The notes: a model not told the origin generated them from the sequence alone. 64,000 bases of DNA from Pontibacter chinhatensis (GCF_900113285.1 NZ_FOOT01000010.1:1-64000), one strand, 5' to 3'. Shown: positions 17,582-26,970, counted from the first letter of the stretch. A program made the numbers and translations.

Positions 17582-18712
17582 ATGCAGTTTAACTTAGTAG
17601 CGACAGACCCGCAATCCAAAGCCCGCGCCGGCGTGGTACAAACCGACCACGGCGCCATCGAAACGCCTATTTTTATGCCCGTTGGCACGGCCGGCTCGGT
17701 AAAGGCGGTGCACCAGCGCGAGCTGAAAGAGGACATCAAGGCCGAGATTATACTTGGCAACACGTACCATTTATACTTGCGCCCGGGCCTGGAGGTGCTG
17801 GAGAAGGCAGGTGGCCTGCACAAGTTCAATGGCTGGGACCGCCCTTTGCTTACCGACAGCGGCGGCTACCAGGTCTTCTCGCTGGCCGGCACGCGCAAGA
17901 TCAAGGAAGAGGGTGTAAAGTTCAAGTCGCACATCGACGGCTCTACGCTCAACTTCACCCCGGAAAACGTGATGGACACGCAGCGCACCATCGGCGCCGA
18001 CATCATCATGGCCTTCGACGAGTGCACCCCCTACCCTTGCGATTATACTTACGCCAAGCAATCCATGGAGCGCACCCACCGCTGGCTGCAGCGCTGCGTA
18101 GACCGCTTCGACAGCACTGAGCCCAAGTATGGCTACTCCCAAACACTCTTCCCGATTGTGCAGGGCAGCACCTACAAAGACCTGCGCATACAGTCGGCTG
18201 AGACCATAGCCAGCTTCGGCCGCGAGGGAAATGCCATTGGCGGTTTATCCGTAGGAGAGCCGGCCGAGATGATGTATGAGATGACGGAGGTAGTGTGCGA
18301 CATACTGCCAAAGGACAAACCGCGTTACCTGATGGGCGTGGGCACGCCGGCCAACATCCTGGAGAACATCGCCCTGGGCGTGGACATGTTCGACTGCGTG
18401 CTGCCGACCCGCAACGCCCGTAACGGCATGCTGTTCACCACGCAGGGCATCATCAACATAAAAAATAAAAAATGGGCCGAGGACTTTAGCCCGATTGATG
18501 CGGAGCTGGGCGGCTATGTGAGCACGTTTTATACGAAGGCTTACCTGCGCCACCTCATCCACAGCACTGAGTACCTGGCCGGGCAGATTGCCAGCGTGCA
18601 CAACCTTACGTTTTTCCTGTGGCTGGTAAAGCAGGCCCGCCAGCAAATCCTGAACGGAACTTTCCGCGACTGGAAAGACCTGATGGTAAAGAAATTGATG
18701 ACACGTTTGTAG
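17582..18712 (+). CDS. tgt: queuine tRNA-ribosyltransferase (TGT), variant lacking the zinc cysteines
   Basis: 376 residues from the ATG at 17582; an ATG at 17558 would add eight residues. It exchanges guanine 34 of tRNAs with GUN anticodons for preQ1. Family landmarks are intact: LLTDSGGYQVFSL with the first catalytic Asp, GGLSVGEP, and the nucleophile region GVDMFDCVLPTR. At the C-terminus the usual CxCxxC zinc site before the AYLRHL motif is replaced: here it reads DAELGGYVSTFYTKAYLRHL, with no cysteine. From memory, other Bacteroidota enzymes share this. Possible transcription with the LptF/G gene downstream. Confidence 0.94.
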   Translation: MQFNLVATDPQSKARAGVVQTDHGAIETPIFMPVGTAGSVKAVHQRELKEDIKAEIILGNTYHLYLRPGLEVLEKAGGLHKFNGWDRPLLTDSGGYQVFSLAGTRKIKEEGVKFKSHIDGSTLNFTPENVMDTQRTIGADIIMAFDECTPYPCDYTYAKQSMERTHRWLQRCVDRFDSTEPKYGYSQTLFPIVQGSTYKDLRIQSAETIASFGREGNAIGGLSVGEPAEMMYEMTEVVCDILPKDKPRYLMGVGTPANILENIALGVDMFDCVLPTRNARNGMLFTTQGIINIKNKKWAEDFSPIDAELGGYVSTFYTKAYLRHLIHSTEYLAGQIASVHNLTFFLWLVKQARQQILNGTFRDWKDLMVKKLMTRL

Positions 18713-18808
18713 AGTTAGAGAGTTTAAGAGTCTGGGAGTTAGAGAGTCATAAAGCATTCTCAAATTCCCAAACTCTTAAACTCCTAAACTCCTTAACTCT
18801 TAAACTAT
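18713..18808. repeat. GAGTTTAAG-type imperfect inverted repeat
   Basis: Repeated AGAGTTAGAGAGTTTAAGAG-like units on the left face CTCTTAAACTCCTAAACTCC-like units on the right, forming a long imperfect hairpin between tgt and the permease gene. A similar structure occurs at 28005-28085. Confidence 0.75.
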
Positions 18809-18817
18809 AGCGAAGCG

Positions 18818-19894
18818 TTGAAGCTCCTCGATAAGTACATACTGAAGAAGTTCCTGACCACCTATGTGTTCACGGTGCTGATCATGGTGGCCGTTATCCT
18901 CGTGATTGATTTCACCGAGAAAAACGACGACTTCATCAAAACCAACCCGAGCATAGGCGAGATCATCTTTGACTATTACCTCAACCTGATCCCGTTCTAT
19001 GCCAACATGCTCAGCCCGATCACGGTGTTTATCGCCACGGTCTTTGTGACGGCCAAGCTGGCCTCGCATACCGAGATTGTGGCTATCCTGAGCAGCGGCA
19101 TCAGCTTCAGGCGCTTTCTGGTACCCTACATTATCGGCTCCACCCTTATCGGGGCCATCATCTTTGTGCTTATCGGATGGGTAATCCCGAACGCGAACAA
19201 GAAGAGCGTGGCCTTCCAGGTGAAGTACATCAAGAGCCCCTTTACCTACGACAGCCGCAACATCCACATCAAGATCGGGCCGGAGACCTATGTGTACATG
19301 GAGAGCTACAACAACTCGGCGCACATCGGCTATAACTTTGCCATGGAAACGATCAACGGCACCAATCTGCGCCAAAAGCTCACCTCCAGCAGCATCTCCT
19401 GGAACGCCGAGAAAGAGAAGTGGCACGTCAACCAGTACACGCTGCGCACTTTTGACGGCGAGAAGGAAACCATCTACAAAGGCACCAACCTGGACACCAC
19501 GCTGAACATGTGGCCCAAGGACTTTGAAAGCACCTACAAGCTGGAGCAAACCCTGACGCTGACGCAGCTCAACGACTACATAGATGAGAAAATATCACGC
19601 GGGGCCGACGACATAGAGACCTACCTGATAGAGAAGTATGAGCGCTTCAGCTACCCGTTCACCATTATCATACTTACCGTGATCGGCGTGATAGTGAGCG
19701 CGCGCAAGGCACGTGGCGGGGTAGGCTTCCAGATTGCGCTCGGCTTTTTGCTGGCCTTTATTTTCATCATCTTCGTGATCACGAGCCGAAGTCTGGCGCA
19801 GGTGGGCGATATTGCCCCTCAGATTGCCGCCTGGATACCATCTATTGTGTTTACGGGCATTGGTTTCCTTTTATACCGTTACATTCCGCGCTAA
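18818..19894 (+). CDS. LptF/LptG-family permease
   Basis: 358 residues starting at a TTG (18818). The family forms the inner-membrane part of the LptB2FG ABC exporter that moves lipopolysaccharide. The pattern fits: three N-terminal helices (about 14-31, 55-80, 100-123), a periplasmic domain (about 130-270), and three C-terminal helices ending at residue 358. The N-terminal MKLLDKYILKKFLTTY is characteristic of Bacteroidota members. Whether it acts as F or G cannot be said. The EamA gene starts immediately after its stop. Confidence 0.9.
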   Translation: MKLLDKYILKKFLTTYVFTVLIMVAVILVIDFTEKNDDFIKTNPSIGEIIFDYYLNLIPFYANMLSPITVFIATVFVTAKLASHTEIVAILSSGISFRRFLVPYIIGSTLIGAIIFVLIGWVIPNANKKSVAFQVKYIKSPFTYDSRNIHIKIGPETYVYMESYNNSAHIGYNFAMETINGTNLRQKLTSSSISWNAEKEKWHVNQYTLRTFDGEKETIYKGTNLDTTLNMWPKDFESTYKLEQTLTLTQLNDYIDEKISRGADDIETYLIEKYERFSYPFTIIILTVIGVIVSARKARGGVGFQIALGFLLAFIFIIFVITSRSLAQVGDIAPQIAAWIPSIVFTGIGFLLYRYIPR

Positions 19895-20839
19895 ATGCCA
19901 CGTCTTAAAGATTTTATTGAGCTCCACTTTGTTATTTTCCTGTGGGGCTTCACGGCCATACTTGGCAAGCTGATAACGATACCTGCAGTAGAACTGGTGG
20001 CCCTGCGCACAATCATCACGGCCCTGGCGTTAGGAGCTATTGTTTACAGAACTGGCGCCCCGCTATGGATAAACCGCAGCGTGGCCTTAAAGCTGATGGG
20101 CATTGGCGTGATTATAGCCGCTCACTGGATACTGTTCTTTGCCGCAGCGCGGGTGGCTTCTGTTTCCATCAGCCTGGTGGGCTTGGCTACTAGCAGCCTC
20201 TGGACAGCCATTCTGGAACCGGTCTTTAACAAGGGAAGGATAAAGCCGCATGAGATTTTCCTGGCGCTGCTGGTTATCATGGGGCTGTACATCATCTTCC
20301 AGCACGAAACCAGCTTCGACAGCGTACTGGGCATTATCATGGCGATTACGGCGGCCTTAATGGGTTCCATCTTCACCATCCTCAATGCCAACCTGGTAAA
20401 GAAGATTCCTTCCACAACCATTACCATGTACGAGATGGGGGGCGCTTTTCTGGGCACGGTGCTGTTCTTCCCGCTATACACGGCTTACCTGACAGACACC
20501 GGCAGCCTGGACTTCAGCCTGAACCTGGTAGATTGGATTTGCCTGCTTATACTTTCGCTGGTGTGTACGGTATATGCCTATACGGCCTCTGTGCGCCTGA
20601 TGCAGCGCATCTCGGCCTACACGGTTAACCTGACTGTGAACCTGGAGCCCGTGTATGGCATCATCCTGGCCTGGTTTATCTTTAACGAGGGCGAGCAAAT
20701 GTCGAGAGGATTTTACATAGGCACCGCGGTTATCCTGCTGAGCGTGTTTATCTACCCGGTGCTGGATATCCTGGAGAAACGCCGTAAGAAAAAGCTACAG
20801 CAGCCCCTGCCAGACAGCGTAATGGGCGGGAAAAATTAA
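19895..20839 (+). CDS. EamA-family (DMT) transporter
   Basis: 314 residues with ten predicted membrane helices in two repeats of five, as in the drug/metabolite transporter superfamily. The first repeat starts ELHFVIFLWGFTAILGK. The second carries SLVCTVYAYTASVRLMQRISAYTVNLTVNLEPVYG, a typical EamA C-terminal signature. Substrate unknown. The ATG directly follows the LptF/G stop codon, so the two are coupled. Its last 45 bases run into the 3' end of ispE on the other strand. Confidence 0.9.
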   Translation: MPRLKDFIELHFVIFLWGFTAILGKLITIPAVELVALRTIITALALGAIVYRTGAPLWINRSVALKLMGIGVIIAAHWILFFAAARVASVSISLVGLATSSLWTAILEPVFNKGRIKPHEIFLALLVIMGLYIIFQHETSFDSVLGIIMAITAALMGSIFTILNANLVKKIPSTTITMYEMGGAFLGTVLFFPLYTAYLTDTGSLDFSLNLVDWICLLILSLVCTVYAYTASVRLMQRISAYTVNLTVNLEPVYGIILAWFIFNEGEQMSRGFYIGTAVILLSVFIYPVLDILEKRRKKKLQQPLPDSVMGGKN

Positions 20840-21601
20840 GTTAGCCGGAGCCTCCTTGAACAAGCCATATACAGCAGAACCCGAGCCCGTCATGGCAGCA
20901 TAGGAGGCACCGGCCTCATACAGCTGCTCCTTTAGCCGCGGCAGCTCCGGGTACTTCGGGAACAGGGCTTCCTCAAAATCATTCTTTAGCACCTCTTTCC
21001 ATACTTTCACATCCTGCTTCAGGAGCATCTCCATAGAGCAGGACGGCTGCTGGGGTTTTATACTTCCGTAGGCTTCTGCTGTGGTAATATGAATGCCGGG
21101 ATGCACTATCACGCAAGTATAACCGCTTAAGTCCAGATTGATAGGCGTGAACTCATCCCCCCTTCCGGTAGCCACCACGGGCTTGTTGCGGATGAAGAAG
21201 GCGCAATCAGAGCCGAGCTGACGGGCGTAGTTCTCCAGGGCATCATCTTCAAGGCCCAGCTCAAACAACTGGTTCAGGATGCGTAGCGCAAAGGCGGCAT
21301 CGGCGGAACCTCCCCCCAACCCAGCTCCCATGGGTATTACCTTGTGCAGGTGCAAGTGCACGGGCGGCAAGTCGTAATCCTGCTGCAACAGCTTATAGGC
21401 TTTCAGGCACAGGTTCGTTTCAGGGTTTCCCGGCACGGGCAGCCCTGTCATATCAAACTGCAGCTTCTCCGAGGGCAGTACCTCCAGGGCATCGCACCAG
21501 CGCACCGGGTAGAAACAGGTTTGCAGGTTATGGAAGCCGTCGGGGCGTTTCTCCGTTACGTACAGGCCAAGGTTTATTTTAGCGTTCGGGAAGTCGAGCA
21601 T
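20795..21601 (-). CDS. ispE: 4-diphosphocytidyl-2-C-methyl-D-erythritol kinase
   Basis: 268 residues. IspE phosphorylates CDP-methylerythritol in the MEP isoprenoid pathway. GHMP-kinase landmarks are present: ANAKINLGL-type start (PNAKINLGLYV, residues 5-15), the ATP-binding PMGAGLGGGSADAAFAL (about 90-106) and the C-terminal MTGSGSAVYGLF. Length is slightly short for the family. The last 45 bases overlap the convergent EamA gene. Confidence 0.95.
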   Translation of the reverse strand: MLDFPNAKINLGLYVTEKRPDGFHNLQTCFYPVRWCDALEVLPSEKLQFDMTGLPVPGNPETNLCLKAYKLLQQDYDLPPVHLHLHKVIPMGAGLGGGSADAAFALRILNQLFELGLEDDALENYARQLGSDCAFFIRNKPVVATGRGDEFTPINLDLSGYTCVIVHPGIHITTAEAYGSIKPQQPSCSMEMLLKQDVKVWKEVLKNDFEEALFPKYPELPRLKEQLYEAGASYAAMTGSGSAVYGLFKEAPANLIFPAHYAVWQGLL

Positions 21602-21841
21602 TGTCTGAGTGGTGCTTTACAGGTTGCAATCTATAAAATTACGCTGAAAAGGTGGTGAAGGCTAAAACCTCTTCTCATTTATATAGTATAAATCGATTAT
21701 AGCGTACACATAATCTGTATCTTGAGAAAGCGGTAACACAACCCATAGCAGTAGCGGCATTGCCTCGGACAAGAATCAATGTGTTGCGACACTTAATCCG
21801 AAGCTTCAGATTACAGAAGCCACAAGCCACAATTTATACTT

Positions 21842-22975
21842 ATGAACTACAGGCCAGGACGTATTTTCCTTTCGGCGCCGCACATGGGCGGGCACGAGAA
21901 AAACTATGCGCTTAAAGCCATAGAAGACAACTGGGTGTCGACGACTGGCCCTAACTTGCCTGGTTTTGAACATGATATCTGCCAGCACACCAACGCCCGG
22001 CATGCCGTAGCCCTCAGCTCCGGCACCGCTGCCCTGCACCTGGCCCTACGTATGGTGGGGGTTAAGCCAGGCGACGAGGTGCTCTGCTCTACCTTTACCT
22101 TCGTGGCATCGGCCAACCCCATTTTATACTTAGGCGCCAGCCCTGTGTTTGTAGAGAGCGAGCCGGACACGTGGAACATGGATCCTGAAGCATTGCGCGC
22201 AGCCATCACCGAACGCCTGCGCCAGGGCAAACGGCTAGCTGCCATCGTACTCGTGCATCTTTATGGTATGCCCGCCAAGCTAAAGGAGCTTATGGCAATA
22301 GCGGATGAGTTTGGGATACCGGTGATTGAGGATGCGGCAGAGGCGCTGGGCTCGCGCTACAGCGGCCATCAGGTGGGTACTTTCGGCAAGGTGGGTATCT
22401 TCTCCTTCAACGGCAACAAAATCATCACCACCTCCGGAGGCGGCGCGCTTATTTCGGAGGATGAGCAACTCGTGGAGCAGGCACGTTTCTTGGCTACCCA
22501 GGCCAAAGACCCAGCTCCCTACTACGAGCACTCCCAGATGGGCTACAACTACCGCATGAGCAACATCAGCGCCGGCATCGGGCGTGGGCAGTTGGAAGTA
22601 CTGGAGAAGCGCATCAAGCAGCGCCGCGACATTTTCCACTTCTACAAGCAGCAACTGGGCCACATCGAGGGGCTGGAATTTATGGCGGAGCCTAAAATCT
22701 GCTACACCAACCGCTGGCTTACTACCGTGCTGTTACCCGAGCCGCACACGCCCGAAAGCATACGCTTGGCCCTGGAGGAGGAGAACATCGAAACGCGCCC
22801 GCTCTGGAAGCCCATGCACCTGCAGCCGCTCTTCCAGCACCACCCCTACATGGGCAATAACCTCAGCGGGAAGCTCTTCGAGCGCGGCCTCTGCCTGCCC
22901 AGCAGCAGCAACCTGACGGAGGAGGAGCTGGATAAGGTGGTGAAGCACCTGAGGCGGCTATTGGAGGTAGTGTAA
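21842..22975 (+). CDS. DegT/DnrJ/EryC1/StrS-family aminotransferase
   Basis: 377 residues. PLP-dependent sugar aminotransferase family; the internal-aldimine lysine is Lys193 in FSFNGNKIITTSGGG. Other motifs are ALSSGTAALHLAL (57-69), STFTFVASANPILYLGA and IEDAAEALGSRY. Best resemblance is to PglE/PseC-like enzymes that make amino-sugar nucleotides for glycans. No other glycan gene is adjacent, so the sugar is unknown. It is divergent from ispE and followed by the repeat cluster. Confidence 0.92.
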   Translation: MNYRPGRIFLSAPHMGGHEKNYALKAIEDNWVSTTGPNLPGFEHDICQHTNARHAVALSSGTAALHLALRMVGVKPGDEVLCSTFTFVASANPILYLGASPVFVESEPDTWNMDPEALRAAITERLRQGKRLAAIVLVHLYGMPAKLKELMAIADEFGIPVIEDAAEALGSRYSGHQVGTFGKVGIFSFNGNKIITTSGGGALISEDEQLVEQARFLATQAKDPAPYYEHSQMGYNYRMSNISAGIGRGQLEVLEKRIKQRRDIFHFYKQQLGHIEGLEFMAEPKICYTNRWLTTVLLPEPHTPESIRLALEEENIETRPLWKPMHLQPLFQHHPYMGNNLSGKLFERGLCLPSSSNLTEEELDKVVKHLRRLLEVV

Positions 22976-23014
22976 GGAAGTATAATGGGGAGTATGGTGG
23001 ATATTATGCCGCTG

Positions 23015-23655
23015 TTTAGTGCAGTACCGGGTCCAACCACCCCTACCCCTCCTTAGCCAAGGAGGGGAGCCTGGAACTGCTTCGGCTGAAGTATAAGCTA
23101 CGTAGTATCAGTTCTCGCGCGGACAGGTCGCGACCTGTCCTACAAATTATAACCCACCCCTGCCCCTCCGAGGAGGGGAATTTATACCTGCCCTCTTTTC
23201 CCTGTCATCTCGAGCAGCGCGAGAGATCTATCGTGAATCTTATTTAGATCTCTCCCAAAAGTCGAGATGACAGCAGGGGCAGCTATAGATTATTTTCTTT
23301 GCAACCGATTACACCCCTGTTGAGCAATGCTCGCAAGTTTCGAACTCGCGTTCTCACTTGTCCTCAAGGGGACAGTTTATACTTGTTGCATCGCTAAGGT
23401 AGCAGCTATCGACCTTATCCCAGCCTTTGGGTTGAGCGCCTTGTGGATGTTGCGGTGCCCGAAGGGCAGCCCGCAGCGGAGCGAGGAGCAGCTTCAGACA
23501 CACCGCGCGATGCTCGAAGGCGAGGCCTTCCGGCCTTGAGGGAGCCAAAGCCAGAGCTGCAACGAGACATTTGTGAAACCTGGAGGATGAACGGAAGCTA
23601 GCAAGGATAGCTTGTTCCCAGCTGCGGGAAGCAGGGGCTATGAAAGTATAAAAAG
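23015..23655 (-). repeat. composite intergenic repeat, copy 2, with an extra module E
   Basis: Modules D (23023-23068), linker, C (23150-23183), B (23204-23271) and A (23398-23655) repeat those of 11131-11630 in opposite order and orientation. Two insertions distinguish it: a perfect 20-bp palindrome (GGACAGGTCG/CGACCTGTCC, 23121-23140) between D and C, and module E (23311-23376), which is also found at 42076-42143. No gene lies in 22976-23695. Confidence 0.85.
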
Positions 23656-23695
23656 GCACAAGCGGACGCTTGCGCCAGAGACTACTCCCTCCCAG

Positions 23696-24826
23696 CTATA
23701 CCACCGCCAAGGCAGCTTCCAACTCGGCAATAAGCTCCTCCGGCTCCTCAATCCCTGTTGAAAAACGAATCACGCCTACCGTTATACCTAGTTTCTGCTG
23801 TTGCTCAGGCGTTAGCGAGCGGTGCGAGGTTCCTAAGGGGTGCGAAATAGATGTGTTCACGCCCGCCAGCGACGGAGCGAAAGGTATGGTTGGCAGCGCC
23901 TGCATAAAACGGTTTACGGCCTCTGCCTCGTCTTTAATCTGGAAACTGAGCATGCCACCGAACAGCCCCTGCCCCTGCTGTTTGGCCAGTTCGTGCTGCG
24001 GGTGCTCTTCCAACCCCGGATACCATACTTTCTCCACTTTCGGGTGTTGCTGCAGGTACCGGGCAACCTGCAGGCCGTTGCTGCTGTGCTGCTTCATGCG
24101 CAGGCGTAGCGTCTTCAGCCCGCGGGCGGCCAGCCAGCCTTCGAACGGACTCAGATTAAGGCCATACACCATCATGACCTTCTGCACGCGCTGCAGCACC
24201 TCCTGCGCCCGGCATATCACGACACCCGCTGTTACATCGCTGTGCCCCGAGAGATACTTGGTAACACTATGGATTACAATGTCAGCGCCTAAAGTAAGCG
24301 GTTTGGTAAGTATAGGTGAGGCAAACGTGTTGTCAATGACAAGTTTTATACTTTGGCGGCTCGTTTCCTGGGCTAGCCTGGTAATGTTGAGCACCTGCAG
24401 CAAGGGGTTGCTCATGGTTTCGGCCAGCATCAGGCGCGTGTTTGGCTGCACGTAGCTGTCTAAAGTATAGGTATCGGCAGTAGGCACAAAGCCCACCTCT
24501 ATGCCTACCCGCGTTAGCTCCTGCGTCAGCAGTGCCGACGAGCCACCGTATATCTCCTCCGCGCACAGCACATGGTCGCCGGCCTGGCAAACGGCAAGTA
24601 TAGCCGCCAGTATCGCCGACATACCTGAAGAGGTAACCACTGCTCCCACGCCGCTTTCCAGTTTGTTCACCTCCTGCGCCAGCTCATCCGTGTTGGGATT
24701 GCCGTAGCGGGTGTACATGTAGCTTTGCCCCGGCTGCCCAAAGTATAACTCCAGCTCGTTCAGGTCATCAAAAGTAAAAACAGAAGTCTGGTAAATCGGG
24801 GTGGTTTTCGGGTGGATGTTCGGCAT
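23696..24826 (-). CDS. Cys/Met metabolism PLP-dependent enzyme (cystathionine gamma-synthase/lyase family)
   Basis: 376 residues from the ATG at 24824-24826; the longer frame upstream begins in AT-rich leader sequence. Family motifs: YTRYGNPNTDEL, SSGMSAI, the PLP-lysine motif HSVTKYLSGHSDVTAG, and the C-terminal SISHPLGTSHRSL and IRFSTGIEEPEELI. The family includes cystathionine gamma-synthase, beta- and gamma-lyases and methionine gamma-lyase; the sequence alone does not decide. No SAM riboswitch was found in the 205 bp upstream. It is transcribed alone. Confidence 0.9.
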   Translation of the reverse strand: MPNIHPKTTPIYQTSVFTFDDLNELELYFGQPGQSYMYTRYGNPNTDELAQEVNKLESGVGAVVTSSGMSAILAAILAVCQAGDHVLCAEEIYGGSSALLTQELTRVGIEVGFVPTADTYTLDSYVQPNTRLMLAETMSNPLLQVLNITRLAQETSRQSIKLVIDNTFASPILTKPLTLGADIVIHSVTKYLSGHSDVTAGVVICRAQEVLQRVQKVMMVYGLNLSPFEGWLAARGLKTLRLRMKQHSSNGLQVARYLQQHPKVEKVWYPGLEEHPQHELAKQQGQGLFGGMLSFQIKDEAEAVNRFMQALPTIPFAPSLAGVNTSISHPLGTSHRSLTPEQQQKLGITVGVIRFSTGIEEPEELIAELEAALAVV

Positions 24827-25031
24827 GGGTAAAAGTATAAGTATGGCTAAATGTAAGGATGAATTTTTATATTGTAAAGGTATAGCGGGAGGTAGGTGTT
24901 TAATTTTATACTTGTAGATCAAGTATAAACTCTTTATTCAACGTGGATAAGCATAGGTTTAATGCTATGTTCTAGTTATCCTTAACCTACGGAAGTGTAT
25001 ATTTTGCGGATAACAAGAATCAGGAGACAAT

Positions 25032-25631
25032 ATGATTGGTGAAACAGGAATACGTTTAATCGGGAGTATAATCAGCTTAAGAATTATATTCAGCATAGTA
25101 TTCCTTATTTCACTCTCATCATGCTCTAAAAAGGTCCGATTCAACAAGTTTGAACATTCGCTTCTTGAGGTGTATAATGAAGGTGATACTCTGGTATTTC
25201 AATCAAATAAAGGTGAACTCGACACAGTGTATATTGTAGATAAAGATATTGGCCATGCTCGATGGAACCCACTTGTGCATTCAGGTATATTCAGACCGCT
25301 AAGTGGTAAGGTATATTCTGCAAGGGAAAGACTCCCAAATGGACAACTGGACACAAGGCAGTTTATTAGCTTATACAAGGATGAGCCTGATTCAACATCT
25401 CTTTATATATTCTTCGATGATATCTTTTTAAGTATAAAATTTAAAAATAATCCCTCTGTATTGATGAGTATCCTGCAGGATAGTACATACAAGTTTCAGG
25501 AACCTGTAAGTAACAACGATTCAAATAATCAAGAAGTTATTTATTGGCACGTTAAGCATGGTGTAGTCAAATACACCACTAAGGAAGGAACAAGTTGGAT
25601 TTGTATTAGTTGCCCCGCATCCGATAGGTAA
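25032..25631 (+). CDS. lipoprotein, function unknown
   Basis: 199 residues. The signal region ends FLISLSSC (Cys31), so it is probably an outer- or inner-membrane lipoprotein. An AGGAGA sequence 5 nt before the ATG is an unusually clear ribosome-binding site for this phylum. The mature protein is mainly beta and charged with no known domain. Base composition is clearly AT-richer than in the housekeeping genes. It opens a group of four unrelated small genes (25-27.7 kb). Confidence 0.7.
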   Translation: MIGETGIRLIGSIISLRIIFSIVFLISLSSCSKKVRFNKFEHSLLEVYNEGDTLVFQSNKGELDTVYIVDKDIGHARWNPLVHSGIFRPLSGKVYSARERLPNGQLDTRQFISLYKDEPDSTSLYIFFDDIFLSIKFKNNPSVLMSILQDSTYKFQEPVSNNDSNNQEVIYWHVKHGVVKYTTKEGTSWICISCPASDR

Positions 25632-25764
25632 TACTTCTTCTATTATAGAACAGAAATAGGTTCAACAAAAATAAGTTAAGTCAATATGGTTCAGCCTTGA
25701 TAGCTACTCCTAGAGCATGCCTTAATTTGCTTGGCTGTCTTTGAATGCAGAAATATACTAATGA

Positions 25765-26424
25765 ATGAAGTATACTATAAATTTTGTGAATGGTAATAGG
25801 CTGGTAACTATCGGATTTATAGGTGTAGTCCTTTCCTTTGCCCTCCCGCCCTACCTTCATATTACTTTCAACACCGAGGATACATTGATGATTGGACTTA
25901 TTCCATCAATGCTAGTTATCTCGTGCCTTTTGGCCTACTTCTCTTCGAAGCGTAGCCAATACTTCTTGGTTAACGATGACGGCCTCTACACAAGTAAACA
26001 TGGTTTGATAAAATGGGGTGAAGTCCGAGGTCTGGAACTTAAGGACGGAGCCGGGACAGAGGTTTTGATAATCAGGTTTAAGCTTAGAGGTAGAATAGTT
26101 ATTCCGAGCAAAATTGACGATAGCCTTAATAGACAAACTTTTGTAGCGTTTAGGGAGGATGTAGCAAGTCACATTTCAAGAGCAACTGCTGCTGCAGAAA
26201 CTAAAACCATTCAACACTCTTACGCCTATAGTGGGAAGGGTTATAGAGTATTTGGCTATATACTGTTACTTGCTCTCTTCCTGCTTACTCCCTATGTGTT
26301 CTATTTATTGGTAACTGAAGGAATGACAGCTAAAAAAATGGTGTCTGTGCTTGTCGTTTATACCTTGACTCTTCCTATGCTTGGCAGAATATTCAGAGAT
26401 GAAATAGTTGGAAGAATGAGGTAG
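25765..26424 (+). CDS. membrane protein with PH-like domain, function unknown
   Basis: 219 residues. Two N-terminal helices (about 15-33 and 42-60), a cytosolic beta-rich part (about 65-135) reading YFLVNDDGLYTSKHGLIKWGEVRGLEL, and two C-terminal helices (about 165-185 and 190-206). The middle resembles the bacterial PH-like domains of the STM3941 type seen in many small membrane proteins. AT-rich like its neighbours. Function unknown. Confidence 0.65.
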   Translation: MKYTINFVNGNRLVTIGFIGVVLSFALPPYLHITFNTEDTLMIGLIPSMLVISCLLAYFSSKRSQYFLVNDDGLYTSKHGLIKWGEVRGLELKDGAGTEVLIIRFKLRGRIVIPSKIDDSLNRQTFVAFREDVASHISRATAAAETKTIQHSYAYSGKGYRVFGYILLLALFLLTPYVFYLLVTEGMTAKKMVSVLVVYTLTLPMLGRIFRDEIVGRMR

Positions 26425-26541
26425 GTTGAGGGGGTTTGTATAGCATTTATACTTCGATAAGCTTCCCTCATCGGCTGCATCACCCCAATAGTAGATCTTA
26501 GAGCCAGATACCATCATCCCCACGCACCTAAAGAAATACCT

Positions 26542-26970
26542 ATGGCAAAAAATAAGACGACCGTAACTGAGAACAGTGTCTTTGATTTTATCAACTCCTT
26601 CGTGGACGACGAACAGAAGAAAGCCGATAGTTTACGCCTGATTGAATTGATGCAGGAATGGTCAGGGTTTGATCCCAAAATGTGGGGACCGTCAATTATT
26701 GGATTCGGCAGCTATCACTACAAGTATGCCAGCGGACACGAGGGGGATGCTCCTCTGATAGGTTTCTCGCCCCGGAAAGCAGCCTTCTCGCTTTACGTTT
26801 ACACTCCAGGCGAGGAAAGCGAAAACCTGTTGGCAGCCTTAGGCAAGTATAAAATGGGGAAATCATGCATCTATGTTAAAAAGCTCTCAGACATCCACCT
26901 CCCGACCCTGGAGAAACTCTGCAGGGCAACATTTGCCTACCTGAAGGAGCATCCTGAATGTACCTGTTGA
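26542..26970 (+). CDS. DUF1801 domain protein
   Basis: 142 residues matching DUF1801 (YdhG-like). Typical stretches are MWGPSIIGFGSYHYKY, IGFSPRKAAFSLYV and YKMGKSCIYVKKLSDI. These small cytosolic proteins have an SHS2-like or YdhG fold with no settled activity. Base composition is closer to the rest of the genome than that of the flanking genes. Confidence 0.85.
   Translation: MAKNKTTVTENSVFDFINSFVDDEQKKADSLRLIELMQEWSGFDPKMWGPSIIGFGSYHYKYASGHEGDAPLIGFSPRKAAFSLYVYTPGEESENLLAALGKYKMGKSCIYVKKLSDIHLPTLEKLCRATFAYLKEHPECTC

Noticed and set aside
11131..23655. Composite transposon with the inverted modules as terminal repeats
   Set aside because: The 12 kb between consists of housekeeping genes and contains no transposase or integrase, so transposition as a unit is unlikely; homologous inversion remains possible.
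23327..23659. Open reading frames on both strands in the 23-kb gap
   Set aside because: They span modules E and A of the repeat and have no protein-like features or conservation with the frame in copy 1.
24827..25031. SAM riboswitch upstream of the Cys/Met enzyme
   Set aside because: No conserved SAM-I, SAM-II or related core or terminator hairpin could be found in this gap.
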